DNA of 18,120 nt from JAZRGE01 sp045644025 (lineage in GTDB: Bacteria; Bacillota; Clostridia; Oscillospirales; Acutalibacteraceae). Positions 1 through 6,612 of this stretch are shown piece by piece; positions within the stretch are counted from its first letter, which is position 1; each line of letters opens with the position of its first letter. A model generated the notes under the pieces. It ran no database searches. It saw only the letters and a program-made list of their open reading frames with translations, and had not been told where the DNA came from. A program made the translations under genes and the position numbers. The stretch spans positions 1-18,120 of the forward strand of contig JAZRGE010000121.1 of NCBI GenBank assembly GCA_045644025.1, read 5' to 3'.

Positions 1-379
1 CAGAAAGGATCAGCATAGTGATCCATTCTACAGTTCCCAACCGGTTAACTGCCACCTCCGCTTTATTCCCTTTGTAGGGATTCCGGAGCCAGGAGATCAG
101 CGCAAAGAGTGCCATAGGGGCGGTCATTCCCAAATAGGTGATCATCTCACCATAGTAGGAAAAACGATAGGAAATGATGCCATAAAGCAAGCTGAAAACG
201 ATCATCAGCGCTTGACCAATCGGATTGCCCTTCGCGTTGAAGATCAAAGAGGTCACGCCAATAAGAGAGGCTGCCAAGGTCATATAATTTACCCGGTCAA
301 ACATTAAGAAGGATAACAAGATCAGTACGATTGATGATCCCCAAAGGAGCAATTCGGCCTTCGTGAAATACTTTTCCAT
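1..379 (-). CDS. pnuC: PnuC-family nicotinamide riboside/mononucleotide transporter, N-terminal part (runs off the window)
   Basis: The reverse strand from 379 reads open for 126 codons to the window edge and begins MEKYFTKAELLLWGSS. The start is an ATG with GGAGG five bases upstream. The visible part holds several hydrophobic helices (about residues 11-26, 30-45, 53-70 and 76-95) and short stretches such as FNAKGNPIGQ and GEMITYLGM, which I recognise from the PnuC family. These are inner-membrane transporters that take up nicotinamide riboside (often annotated as the mononucleotide) for NAD synthesis. The related PnuT and PnuX proteins carry thiamine or riboflavin, so the substrate is not fixed by this fragment. 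The C-terminal half, where further substrate-site residues lie, is outside the window. The gene has its own consensus promoter and a structured leader. Confidence 0.8.
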   Translation of the reverse strand, partial: MEKYFTKAELLLWGSSIVLILLSFLMFDRVNYMTLAASLIGVTSLIFNAKGNPIGQALMIVFSLLYGIISYRFSYYGEMITYLGMTAPMALFALISWLRNPYKGNKAEVAVNRLGTVEWITMLILS

Positions 380-487
380 AAGTTCCTCCGCACAAAAAAA
401 CAGCACCCGCATACACATCTTCTAAGACCTAACGATGTGTAAACGAATGCTTTTCGCATCTGCTACCCGGTGGCAGCATCATATTCT
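380..487 (-). promoter_or_regulatory. Structured 5' leader of pnuC, candidate riboswitch of undetermined class
   Basis: About 108 bases lie between the inferred transcription start (near 487) and the pnuC ATG. Read on the minus strand they form three clear hairpins: 477-462 (6 bp with an ACCG loop), 460-445 (5 bp with a GAAAA loop) and 440-413 (7 bp, ACACAUC/GAUGUGU, with a 14-base loop). A G-rich stretch and a run of seven T (400-394) follow, just before the ribosome binding site. I could not match it to TPP, FMN, preQ1 or THF consensus sequences. NAD+-II riboswitches are known upstream of pnuC in some Firmicutes, but I cannot confirm that consensus here. Confidence 0.45.
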
Positions 488-493
488 GAAAGT

Positions 494-522
494 ATTATAT
501 AGAAGGTGATAACGAAAGTCAA
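494..522 (-). promoter_or_regulatory. Sigma-A type promoter of pnuC
   Basis: On the minus strand TTGACT (522-517) and TATAAT (499-494) are separated by exactly 17 bases. The expected start is near 487, just ahead of the hairpins of the pnuC leader. A TAACGAA heptamer (510-516 on the plus strand) lies inside the spacer and recurs upstream. Confidence 0.8.
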
Positions 523-551
523 GAAACAAAACGACGGCACTATCGGTAAGA

Positions 552-579
552 TAACGAATTGCGGTGTTTTAACGAATTG
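552..579. repeat. Direct repeat of TAACGAATTG upstream of the pnuC promoter
   Basis: The decamer TAACGAATTG occurs at 552-561 and again at 570-579, an 18-base period. Its first seven bases also occur at 510-516, within the pnuC promoter spacer. The spacing fits a regulator binding tandem sites, but the element is short and could be chance. The rest of 523-704 holds no gene or other signal that I recognise. Confidence 0.3.
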
Positions 580-704
580 AAAGTGTAATGTGTGGGGTTT
601 CGGTGATCCGGAGGCCATGGAAAATCACAACCGCTGGGCAACGGAAAGGAAAATGCGTTGCAAAGTTAAGAAAAACACCCTGTTTCCGGGTAAAAAATGG
701 GTAT

Positions 705-755
705 AAAAAATACCTACCCTTGCAGATACTGTTGTATCAAATAAGGGTAGGTATT
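705..755 (-). terminator. Intrinsic terminator of the tRNA-Leu gene
   Basis: A perfect 13-base inverted repeat (755-743 with 721-709, AATACCTACCCTT and its complement) is followed on the minus strand by a T run. It starts two bases after the tRNA CCA end. The loop holds a second small inverted repeat, GATAC/GTATC. Confidence 0.85.
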
Positions 756-756
756 A

Positions 757-840
757 TGGTGCGAGTGACGGGACTTGAACCCGTACGCCAAAGACACACG
801 CCCCTCAAACGTGCCTGTCTGCCAATTCCAGCACACTCGC
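757..840 (-). tRNA. tRNA-Leu, anticodon GAG
   Basis: On the minus strand a cloverleaf can be drawn by hand. The acceptor stem is GCGAGTG/CACTCGC, with discriminator A and an encoded CCA at 759-757. The D arm contains GGAATTGGCAG. The anticodon stem is CACGT/GCGTG around the loop TTGAGGG, so the anticodon is GAG (806-804). A long variable arm (class II, as expected for Leu) and a T arm ACGGG-TTCAAGT-CCCGT complete it. It decodes CUC and CUU leucine codons. It is a single-gene unit with its own promoter and terminator. Confidence 0.96.
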
Positions 841-857
841 ATTTCTGATGCTTTGGT

Positions 858-886
858 ATTATATCAAACAAAACGGGCGGTGTCAA
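858..886 (-). promoter_or_regulatory. Promoter of tRNA-Leu
   Basis: The minus strand has TTGACA (886-881) and TATAAT (863-858), both perfect consensus hexamers with a 17-base spacer. The expected start is only about ten bases before the mature tRNA 5' end, which fits a strong stable-RNA promoter. Confidence 0.88.
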
Positions 887-939
887 CACCAAAAATGCAA
901 AAAGATAAATATTTTTTTGTTTAGATCTTCATAAAGGCA

Positions 940-966
940 AAAAGGGGAGCGGATTGCCCCTTTTTT
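940..966 (+). terminator. Intrinsic terminator-like hairpin between divergent promoters
   Basis: AAAAGGGG and CCCCTTTT pair across a 9-base loop and are followed by a T run that merges into the rny -35 element (968-973). No plus-strand gene precedes it in the window. It may insulate rny from upstream transcription or end an unseen short transcript. The rest of 887-967 is AT-rich with nothing else I recognise. Confidence 0.6.
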
Positions 967-967
967 C

Positions 968-996
968 TTGACATATCGGCCGAATAGGATTATTAT
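968..996 (+). promoter_or_regulatory. Promoter of rny
   Basis: TTGACA (968-973) and TATTAT (991-996) are separated by 17 bases. The inferred start near 1003 gives an untranslated leader of about 155 bases. Confidence 0.75.
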
Positions 997-1002
997 ATAG
1001 AA

Positions 1003-1157
1003 TACGGATATTGTGTCATCCGCAGGCATATGTTGTGGAATATGCTTGTCCTTAAATCAATATTTCGTCCCAGGCGAACATGCGGCCTGATAAAGCATAC
1101 CCCTATATTTTGGGGGCCGAGGCTAAAACAGCAGTTAATATACAAGGAGGTGCCCTG
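1003..1157 (+). promoter_or_regulatory. Long structured 5' leader of rny
   Basis: About 155 bases separate the inferred start from the rny ATG. Hairpins are visible at 1026-1045 (GCATAT/ATATGC, 8-base loop) and at 1100-1115 (CCCC/GGGG), with GGCC at 1084-1087 able to pair with GGCC at 1115-1118. No known riboswitch motif is recognised. A leader this long could serve autoregulation by the nuclease, but that is inference. It contains an in-frame ATG at 1080 without a ribosome binding site. Confidence 0.4.
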
Positions 1158-2711
1158 ATGCCCGACATTACCTTTATTATCATTGCGGCAGTTGTCGCTG
1201 TGGTAACGGCAGTCATCGGCTTTGTGCTGGGCATGGCTCACAGAAAGCATAAGGCAGAAGCCGCCATCGGCTCGGCCGAAGCGGAAGCAAAGCGTATTCT
1301 TTCCGATGCCATGAAGACCGCCGAAACAAAGAAAAGAGAAGCCCTGCTCGAGGCTAAAGACGAGATCCATAAGCTCCGTTCCGATGCGGATAAAGAGCTG
1401 AGAGAGCGCAGAAGCGAAGTGCAGAGGCAGGAACACAGACTCCAGCAGAAAGAAGAATCGCTGGAGCACAAGCTTGAAAATCTGGAAGTTAAGGAAGAAA
1501 AGATTGCCAAGCGTGCCAAAGAAGTTGAATTAAAATTAGAAGAAGTTGAGCAGGTAAAAAAGAGCCAGTTCGATATGCTGGAAAGAATCTCCGGATTCAC
1601 CGCCGAGCAGGCAAAAGCTCACCTGCTGGGTATGCTGGAAAACGAGCTTACCCACGAAAAAGCTGTTAAGATCCTTGATTTTGAGCAGCAGTTTAAGGAT
1701 GAATCGGAAAAGTTTGCCAGAGAATACGTGGCTCGCGCTATTCAGCGTTGCGCTGCCGATCATTCTTCGGAGACTACCGTTTCCGTTGTGCCCCTTCCCA
1801 GTGATGAGATGAAGGGTCGCATCATCGGCCGCGAAGGCCGCAATATCAGAGCGCTGGAAACAGCCACAGGTGTGGATCTTATTATCGATGATACCCCCGA
1901 AGCTATCACTCTTTCCAGCTTTGATCCCATCCGCCGCGAAGTGGCCAGGATCACCCTTGAAAAGCTTATTATGGATGGTCGTATCCATCCCGCCCGCATT
2001 GAAGAAATGGTCAACAAGGCCAGGGCAGAGGTAGATAGTGTTATCAAGCGTGAAGGTGAGCGTGCCGTGCTGGATGCAGGAGTCCACAACCTGCACCCCG
2101 AGCTGGTTAAGCTTATCGGTAAGCTCCACTATCGCACCAGCTATGGCCAGAATGTGCTCAAGCACTCCTTGGAGGTTGCCTATCTTTCCGGTATTCTTGC
2201 CGCAGAGCTTGGCCAGAGCCCCGAGGTTGCTCGCAGAGCAGGTTTGCTGCACGATATCGGCAAGGCCCTGGATCACGAGCAGGAAGGCACCCACATCCAG
2301 CTTGGTGTGGAAGTTGCCAAGAAGTATAAAGAGAGCGAGACTGTTATCCACGCTATTCACGCCCATCATGGCGAAGTGGAGGCCAAGAGCATTATTGCTT
2401 GCATTGTGCAGGCTGCCGATGCTATCTCGGCTGCACGCCCCGGCGCAAGGCGAGAGAATATCGAAAGCTATATCAAGCGCCTTGAAAAGCTGGAGGAGAT
2501 CGCCAACTCCTTCTCTGGAGTGGAAACATCCTTTGCTATTCAGGCAGGCCGCGAGGTTCGCATTATTGTGAAGCCCGATCAGGTGAGCGACGATCAGATG
2601 ATCATTGTTGCCCGCGATATTGTGAAGCGCATCGAGAGCGAAATGGAATATCCCGGCCAGATCAAGGTGAACGTGATCCGCGAGAGCCGCGCTATCGACT
2701 ACGCAAAATAA
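1158..2711 (+). CDS. rny: Ribonuclease Y, membrane-anchored endoribonuclease
   Basis: RNase Y starts bulk mRNA decay in Firmicutes from the inner face of the membrane. The 517-residue product has the family's usual length and layout. A single N-terminal membrane helix (about residues 4-24) is followed by a long charged coiled coil (about 30-150). A KH RNA-binding domain has the GxxG loop in IIGREGRNI (residues 222-230). The C-terminal HD hydrolase domain has H326, the LLHDIG signature (H355-D356) and D411. The start at 1158 is preferred because AAGGAGG lies seven bases before it and the membrane helix then begins at once. An upstream in-frame ATG at 1080 would add 26 polar residues before the helix and lacks a ribosome binding site. 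Confidence 0.97.
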   Translation: MPDITFIIIAAVVAVVTAVIGFVLGMAHRKHKAEAAIGSAEAEAKRILSDAMKTAETKKREALLEAKDEIHKLRSDADKELRERRSEVQRQEHRLQQKEESLEHKLENLEVKEEKIAKRAKEVELKLEEVEQVKKSQFDMLERISGFTAEQAKAHLLGMLENELTHEKAVKILDFEQQFKDESEKFAREYVARAIQRCAADHSSETTVSVVPLPSDEMKGRIIGREGRNIRALETATGVDLIIDDTPEAITLSSFDPIRREVARITLEKLIMDGRIHPARIEEMVNKARAEVDSVIKREGERAVLDAGVHNLHPELVKLIGKLHYRTSYGQNVLKHSLEVAYLSGILAAELGQSPEVARRAGLLHDIGKALDHEQEGTHIQLGVEVAKKYKESETVIHAIHAHHGEVEAKSIIACIVQAADAISAARPGARRENIESYIKRLEKLEEIANSFSGVETSFAIQAGREVRIIVKPDQVSDDQMIIVARDIVKRIESEMEYPGQIKVNVIRESRAIDYAK

Positions 2712-2724
2712 ATTCCAAGATCTT

Positions 2725-2751
2725 CGCCCGGCTTGCCCGGGCGGGATTTTT
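2725..2751 (+). terminator. Terminator after rny
   Basis: CGCCCGG (2725-2731) pairs with CCGGGCG (2737-2743) across CTTGC, followed by GGATTTTTA. The T run starts three bases after the stem, so read-through into the DUF896 gene is plausible. Confidence 0.7.
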
Positions 2752-2771
2752 ATAGGGAGGCTTGTTTGGAT

Positions 2772-2987
2772 ATGACTCAGGAAAAAATCGATAGAATAAA
2801 TGCCCTTGCTCGTAAGGCTAAGGCCGAAGGCTTAAGCGAAGAAGAAAAGGCCGAGCAGGCAGCCCTTCGCAGGGAATATATTGATAGCTTTAAGCAAAGC
2901 CTTGTGGGTCAGCTGGAGAACACCTATGTGGTGCGCCCCGACGGCAGCAAGGAAAAACTCACCGACACAATAAAGAAAAAAGATTGA
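2772..2987 (+). CDS. DUF896 family small cytoplasmic protein (YnzC-like)
   Basis: This 71-residue acidic/basic helical protein opens MTQEKIDRINALARKAK and continues with EEEKAEQAALRREYID. That pattern of two helices around a LSEEEKAEQ turn is the DUF896 signature, also seen in Bacillus YnzC. The molecular role is not established; a related protein in Bacillus is linked to the SOS region, but that does not assign a function here. AGGGAGG at 2754-2760 is eleven bases from the ATG but only five from an in-frame TTG at 2766, so translation may start two codons earlier. There is no clear separate promoter, so it is probably transcribed with rny. Confidence 0.88.
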   Translation: MTQEKIDRINALARKAKAEGLSEEEKAEQAALRREYIDSFKQSLVGQLENTYVVRPDGSKEKLTDTIKKKD

Positions 2988-2991
2988 TTCC

Positions 2992-3024
2992 AAAAGGTGT
3001 GTGGATAATTCCACACACCTTTTT
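2992..3024 (+). terminator. Terminator after the DUF896 gene
   Basis: AAAAGGTGTGTGG (2992-3004) pairs perfectly with CCACACACCTTTT across ATAATT and runs into a T-rich tract. It closes the rny-DUF896 unit. Confidence 0.93.
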
Positions 3025-3076
3025 ATTTTTGTTTCGGGGTAATGGGCGGCCGAAAACAAGCGCTAAACAAAAAGGT

Positions 3077-3105
3077 TTGTGTTAGTCTTTTGATTATGAT
3101 ATACT
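3077..3105 (+). promoter_or_regulatory. Promoter of the propeller lipoprotein gene
   Basis: TTGTGT (3077-3082) and TATACT (3100-3105) have a 17-base spacer. They lie just after the preceding terminator and about 20 bases before the start codon, so the leader is very short. Confidence 0.65.
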
Positions 3106-3126
3106 TATCTTCAGAGGTGGGAAACA

Positions 3127-4254
3127 ATGAGAAAAATTCTTTTGTGCCTTTGTGCTTTAATGATTGTTTGCACTGCCTGTGCGCCCCGCGATTCCTATGA
3201 AGCCGAATTTGTGGAATTGGGAATTCCGCTTAAGGATGTCTATCCGGATGGCGGTGTAGAGCGTACTGCTTGGGGCATTGAGTACTATGATGGTGCACTG
3301 TATGTCGGTAGCGGTGATTACGATTTGAACCGTGGCCCTGTGAATATGGCACATTATGATCTTGCTAAGTCGGAGTGGAAGATAGATGGTCGGGCCAACG
3401 ATGAACAAATAGAACGCTTTTATAATTTCAACGGCACTCTCTATGCCGTTGGCTACGATTCACGTAGTTCGTGGGATTTTGGAAACTACTACACCTGCAC
3501 CGAAATGGGCAAGTGGAAAACCCACAGAACACTCCCAAACGGCGTGCATAATTTTGATATGATAATGTTTGAAGGTAAGCTGTTTGCCGGCCTTGGCGTG
3601 GAGGAAGGAAATGCTCCTATTGTGATGACCACCGATCAGGAAACATGGGTGCCGATGTTCCTTTGGAAAAATGGAGCACTGCGCCAAACCCACGGGGGTA
3701 CTTTTATTCGAGTGTACGATTTCTTTGTGCTTGATGGCACATTGTATGCATGTTTTTTCTTAAGTTCCGATGTGGAAAAAGCCCGCGAAATTTATAAGTA
3801 TGATGGCAAAAAATTTGAATATTACAGTGATATGCCTGCAACGCTATCCTATGCGAAGCGCAGCCGATATGTTTATTTCAACGAAAAGGTTGAATTTAAT
3901 GGCGCGGTGTATATGACTACGGGCGACCTTTATAAAACAAGCGATATGATTACTGCCGAGCATATTGATTTAGGTGAAAGTTTGGAAGTGGCAGATTTGC
4001 GTGTCGTAGGTGACTCGCTTTATCTACTGTGCAACGAAAAAATTGATTCGGATGATGAGAGCGATAGTTTTAGAGTTTCGGTAAAGAAGACTGAAGACGG
4101 AAACGAATTCCAAGAGCTGTTTTATTTTGAATATCCTGTGCGCGCAATGAGTTTTACTCACAATAAGAAAACATTCTATTTTGGAATGGGTAATGGCGCT
4201 GCGGATAAGGGCTGCTACGAAGAAAACGGTATGGTGATTTCGGTTAAGTATTAA
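3127..4254 (+). CDS. Putative lipoprotein with a seven-bladed beta-propeller fold
   Basis: The 375-residue product starts MRKILLCLCALMIVCTAC, a basic and hydrophobic export signal ending in a cysteine. The lipobox (VCTAC) is non-standard at -3. I count seven spaced repeats of the pattern [FYL]xGxLYxxG, at about YYDGALYVGSGD, NFNGTLYAVGYD, MFEGKLFAGLG, VLDGTLYACFF, EFNGAVYMTTGD, VVGDSLYLLCN and NKKTFYFGMGN. This suggests a seven-bladed Kelch-like or sialidase-like propeller. No catalytic set is recognisable, so binding or scaffolding at the cell surface is as likely as enzyme activity. A GAGGTGGGAAACA stretch precedes the ATG. The gene is alone between its promoter and its terminator, and its codon use looks somewhat more AT-rich than its neighbours. 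Confidence 0.8.
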   Translation: MRKILLCLCALMIVCTACAPRDSYEAEFVELGIPLKDVYPDGGVERTAWGIEYYDGALYVGSGDYDLNRGPVNMAHYDLAKSEWKIDGRANDEQIERFYNFNGTLYAVGYDSRSSWDFGNYYTCTEMGKWKTHRTLPNGVHNFDMIMFEGKLFAGLGVEEGNAPIVMTTDQETWVPMFLWKNGALRQTHGGTFIRVYDFFVLDGTLYACFFLSSDVEKAREIYKYDGKKFEYYSDMPATLSYAKRSRYVYFNEKVEFNGAVYMTTGDLYKTSDMITAEHIDLGESLEVADLRVVGDSLYLLCNEKIDSDDESDSFRVSVKKTEDGNEFQELFYFEYPVRAMSFTHNKKTFYFGMGNGAADKGCYEENGMVISVKY

Positions 4255-4292
4255 AGTACAAGCGAGAAGTTTAAAACTTCTCGCTTGTACTT
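4254..4292 (+). terminator. Palindromic bidirectional terminator between convergent genes
   Basis: A 19-base arm (4254-4272) and its exact complement (4274-4292) are separated by one base. The palindrome is followed by TTTT on the plus strand. It begins on the last base of the lipoprotein stop codon and ends 12 bases before the end of sigG. The minus-strand tail is only mildly T-rich, so it is stronger in the plus direction. Confidence 0.88.
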
Positions 4293-4304
4293 TTGCTGTA
4301 GCAA

Positions 4305-5075
4305 TTATTGCTTGGTTCGTATTTTGTTTATGGCTCCTTTTTCTATGCGGGAGACTTGCGCCTGGCTTATGCCGATTTCTTGGGAGACCTCCATTTGGGT
4401 CTTACCTGCCATAAATCGCAGATCCAATATCAGCTTCTCTCTGGGGGAGAGTTTGGAGATTACCTCTTTCAGCAGTATTTCATCCAGCCAGTCGCTATCC
4501 GAGCTTGCATCTCCCAGCTGATCCAGCACGTAGACAGTATCTCCCGAATGATCGTAGAGTGGCTCGTAGATAGACACAGTGGGTGCAATGCTTTCCAGCG
4601 CCATCACCACCTCGTAGCGGTCTATCTCCAGCTTTTTGGCGATTTCGTCCACAGTGGGTTCACGCCCCAGCGCCGCCGTGAGAGCCTCCTTGGCTTGCAT
4701 TGCCTTATAGGCCGTATCCTTTATGGAGCGGCTCACCCGAAGGGTGCTGTTGTCTCGCAGGTAGCGGCGTATTTCGCCGATTATCATCGGAACGGCATAG
4801 GTGGAAAAGCGTACGTTCTGGCTCACGTCAAAATTATCGATGGATTTTATAAGCCCTATGCAGCCCACTTGGAAAAGATCGTCCATATTTTCGCCCCTGC
4901 CCGTGAATCGCTGAATAACGCTTAGTACAAGCCTTAAATTGCCGCTTATAAGCTTATCCCTGGCGGCGGTATTGCCCGTTTTGGCCAGCGCCAGAAGATC
5001 GTCTTTTTCCTGCTCGGAAAGCAGGGGCAACGTGGCGGTGTTCACACCGCATATCTCCACCTTGTTGTACTGCAA
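4305..5075 (-). CDS. sigG: RNA polymerase sporulation sigma factor SigG
   Basis: This 256-residue sigma-70 family factor directs late forespore transcription in endospore formers. The N-terminus reads NKVEICGVNTATLP, the signature of SigG rather than SigF. Region 2 includes NLRLVLSVIQRF, DDLFQVGCIGL and RFSTYAVPMIIGEIRRYLRD (about residues 45-108). Region 3 follows, and region 4 ends with the helix-turn-helix GKTQMEVSQEIGISQAQVSR. The start is a TTG with GGAGGGG six bases upstream; no in-frame ATG fits the family N-terminus. It is a single gene between two terminators. I could not find a convincing forespore-type promoter in the 70 bases upstream. Its presence implies that this lineage has sporulation genes. 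Confidence 0.95.
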   Translation of the reverse strand: MQYNKVEICGVNTATLPLLSEQEKDDLLALAKTGNTAARDKLISGNLRLVLSVIQRFTGRGENMDDLFQVGCIGLIKSIDNFDVSQNVRFSTYAVPMIIGEIRRYLRDNSTLRVSRSIKDTAYKAMQAKEALTAALGREPTVDEIAKKLEIDRYEVVMALESIAPTVSIYEPLYDHSGDTVYVLDQLGDASSDSDWLDEILLKEVISKLSPREKLILDLRFMAGKTQMEVSQEIGISQAQVSRIEKGAINKIRTKQ

Positions 5076-5145
5076 GAATATCCCCTCCGTTTGTTTTTAC
5101 AAAAAGAGTATTGCCCGAAAGGGGATAAAAAAACCATCTTCAAAT

Positions 5146-5179
5146 AAAAAAAGCGGCGAGGTAATCTCGCCGCTTTTTT
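5146..5179 (-). terminator. Terminator of the oadB unit
   Basis: Read on the minus strand, AAAAAAGCGGCGAG pairs with CTCGCCGCTTTTTT across a 5-base loop and ends in a T run. It lies five bases after the stop of the OadG-like gene. The stem is flanked by A and T runs on both sides, so it can act in both directions. Confidence 0.92.
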
Positions 5180-5183
5180 GCAT

Positions 5184-5348
5184 TTATTTCTTGCCGGAGA
5201 ATATTTTGTTGGTGAGCATTGTGATAACCACGATAACTGCTATCACAATAAAGATCACCAGCATTCCTCTGCCCATATAGGAAAGGAAATCGATAAACCT
5301 TGTGGGGGTGAATGTGAGCCCGAGAGCTTCTAATATCTTATTAAACAT
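5184..5348 (-). CDS. OadG-related small transporter subunit (54 residues)
   Basis: The reverse strand encodes a 54-residue protein that begins MFNKILEALGLTFTP and ends NKIFSGKK. It has one membrane helix (about residues 27-46, GRGMLVIFIVIAVIVVITML). The short amphipathic start, the MGxGM turn and the single helix resemble the gamma-type subunits that accompany sodium-pump decarboxylase beta subunits. It lacks the long C-terminal tail that in true OadG contacts the carboxyltransferase. The ATG is four bases after the oadB stop, with GGGAGG inside the end of oadB, so the two are translated together. I infer it stabilises or assembles the OadB-like protein. Confidence 0.85.
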   Translation of the reverse strand: MFNKILEALGLTFTPTRFIDFLSYMGRGMLVIFIVIAVIVVITMLTNKIFSGKK

Positions 5349-5352
5349 TTCA

Positions 5353-6456
5353 TTAACCTCCCATAAACATATTAAGGATTATACCGCCGGCAATAACCGA
5401 TGCGATCTGACCCGAAACGTTAACGCCGATGGAGTGCATAAGCAGGAAGTTCTGGGGATCTTCTGCAAGGCCCATCTTGTGAACTATACGACCCGACATC
5501 GGGAAGGCAGAGATACCTGCGGCGCCGATCATGGGGTTGATCTTCGACTTCATAAAGAGATTAAGGAACTTAGCAAAGAGCACGCCGCCGGCTGTATCCA
5601 CAATAAAGGCGATAAGGCCAAGGCCAAGGATGAGCAAAGTGTCTACCTTAAGGAAGGCTTCGGCTGTCATCTGGAAGGCAACGGAGATACCGAGGAAGAT
5701 AGTCACCAAATTGGCCAGAACCTTCTGCGCTGTTTCGGAAAGGGAATCCAGCACGCCGCACTCGCGGATAAGGTTACCAAACATAAGGAAACCGATAAGG
5801 GATGTGGCTTCGGGAACGATGGCGGAAACCACAATGGTGATAATGATGGGGAAGAGAATGCGGGTTGTTTTAGAAACGTTCTTCTGCTCGTAGGGCATAC
5901 GGATCATACGCTCTTTTTTGGTGGTCAGTAGCTTTATAACAGGGGGCTGAATGATGGGAACCAGCGCCATGTATGAATAGGCGGCTACCATTATTGCACC
6001 CTTGTAGTTGGAATTAAGTGCGTTGGCCACAGCGATGGAAGTGGGGCCATCGGCGGCGCCGATAATTGCAATGGATGCAGCATCGTTGTTGCCAAAAAAC
6101 ATAGAGGCCATACAAAGGGTGAAGAAGATGCCGAACTGGGCTGCCGCACCAAAGAGCATAAGCTTGGGGTTGGTGAGCAGGGGGCCGAAATCTATCATTG
6201 CACCAATACCGATAAAGAGAAGCAGAGGGAAGAGCTCGTTGGCTATACCGGCATTATAAAGTGTAGCAATGGGGCCGTGTTCGGCAACAGCAGCAGAGAA
6301 TGGAATGTTGGCAAGTATTGTGCCAAAGCCCATGGGCAAAAGCAGAGTGGGTTCCATTTCCTTTTTGATTGCAAGGAATATGAGAACGGCGCCAATAAGG
6401 ATCATAATGCCCTGCTGCCAGGTGAATTTCAATAGGTTTTCGTATAGAATTTCCAC
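5353..6456 (-). CDS. oadB: OadB-like sodium ion-translocating decarboxylase beta subunit family transporter
   Basis: This 367-residue, very hydrophobic protein matches the beta subunit that carries Na+ in oxaloacetate, methylmalonyl-CoA and glutaconyl-CoA decarboxylase pumps. Key stretches are GIGAMIDFGPLL (about 83-94), GAADGPTSIA with D136, Y162 and GVNVSGQ near the C-terminus (N346). D136 and Y162 are 26 apart, as are Asp203 and Tyr229 of Klebsiella OadB as I recall them, so the ion site looks intact. The length fits the shorter MmdB-type beta subunits. The start is GTG with AAAGGA ten bases upstream. No carboxyltransferase, biotin carrier or second subunit gene lies nearby. A yybP-ykoY riboswitch precedes it, so its role may be ion or Mn2+ transport rather than decarboxylation-driven pumping (inference). 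Confidence 0.92.
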   Translation of the reverse strand: MEILYENLLKFTWQQGIMILIGAVLIFLAIKKEMEPTLLLPMGFGTILANIPFSAAVAEHGPIATLYNAGIANELFPLLLFIGIGAMIDFGPLLTNPKLMLFGAAAQFGIFFTLCMASMFFGNNDAASIAIIGAADGPTSIAVANALNSNYKGAIMVAAYSYMALVPIIQPPVIKLLTTKKERMIRMPYEQKNVSKTTRILFPIIITIVVSAIVPEATSLIGFLMFGNLIRECGVLDSLSETAQKVLANLVTIFLGISVAFQMTAEAFLKVDTLLILGLGLIAFIVDTAGGVLFAKFLNLFMKSKINPMIGAAGISAFPMSGRIVHKMGLAEDPQNFLLMHSIGVNVSGQIASVIAGGIILNMFMGG

Positions 6457-6485
6457 TTGATCATCGTCCTTTCTGATTTAGGGAA

Positions 6486-6604
6486 TAAAAAAAGACTTTT
6501 GCCACCCATATTGAGCAGCAAAAGTCTCGCATTTTCAAATATGCCCGGGCCGAAGCCGTACTGACGGTGCATATTACGGGTAACCCCGTATGCTACTCCC
6601 TTTT
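6486..6604 (-). promoter_or_regulatory. yybP-ykoY (manganese) riboswitch with overlapping intrinsic terminator, controlling oadB
   Basis: Read on the minus strand, the element has the conserved parts of this class in order. First comes the 5' strand AAAAG plus GGAGUAGC (from 6604), then a hairpin with ACGGG/CCCGU arms. The AUAUGC/GCAUAU helix encloses CGUCA, a GGC-UUCG-GCC hairpin and CGGGC. It closes with GCGAGA-CUUUU. The GGAGUAGC and CGUCA loops form the Mn2+ site in characterised members. The closing strand AGACUUUU is also the first arm of a 10-bp terminator (6527-6518 with 6502-6493) followed by seven T. Metal-bound aptamer should therefore prevent termination and switch the downstream genes on. 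It lies between glnN and oadB, and oadB is the only downstream target. Confidence 0.9.
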
Positions 6605-6612
6605 ACAGAAGT

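Noticed and set aside
588..848. 86-codon plus-strand open frame
   Set aside because: It runs antisense through the tRNA-Leu gene and its terminator, has no ribosome binding site, and its C-terminal half is just the complement of the tRNA.
1080..1157. Upstream in-frame ATG giving RNase Y 26 extra residues
   Set aside because: No ribosome binding site, and the extension would put polar residues before the membrane anchor. AAGGAGG correctly precedes 1158.
1536..2369. 277-codon minus-strand open frame
   Set aside because: Antisense shadow of rny, which has full family motifs; no promoter or ribosome binding site supports it.
5076..5145. Forespore-type (sigma-F/G) promoter for sigG
   Set aside because: GGGCAATACT resembles a -10, but no acceptable -35 lies about 15 bases upstream, so I do not call it.
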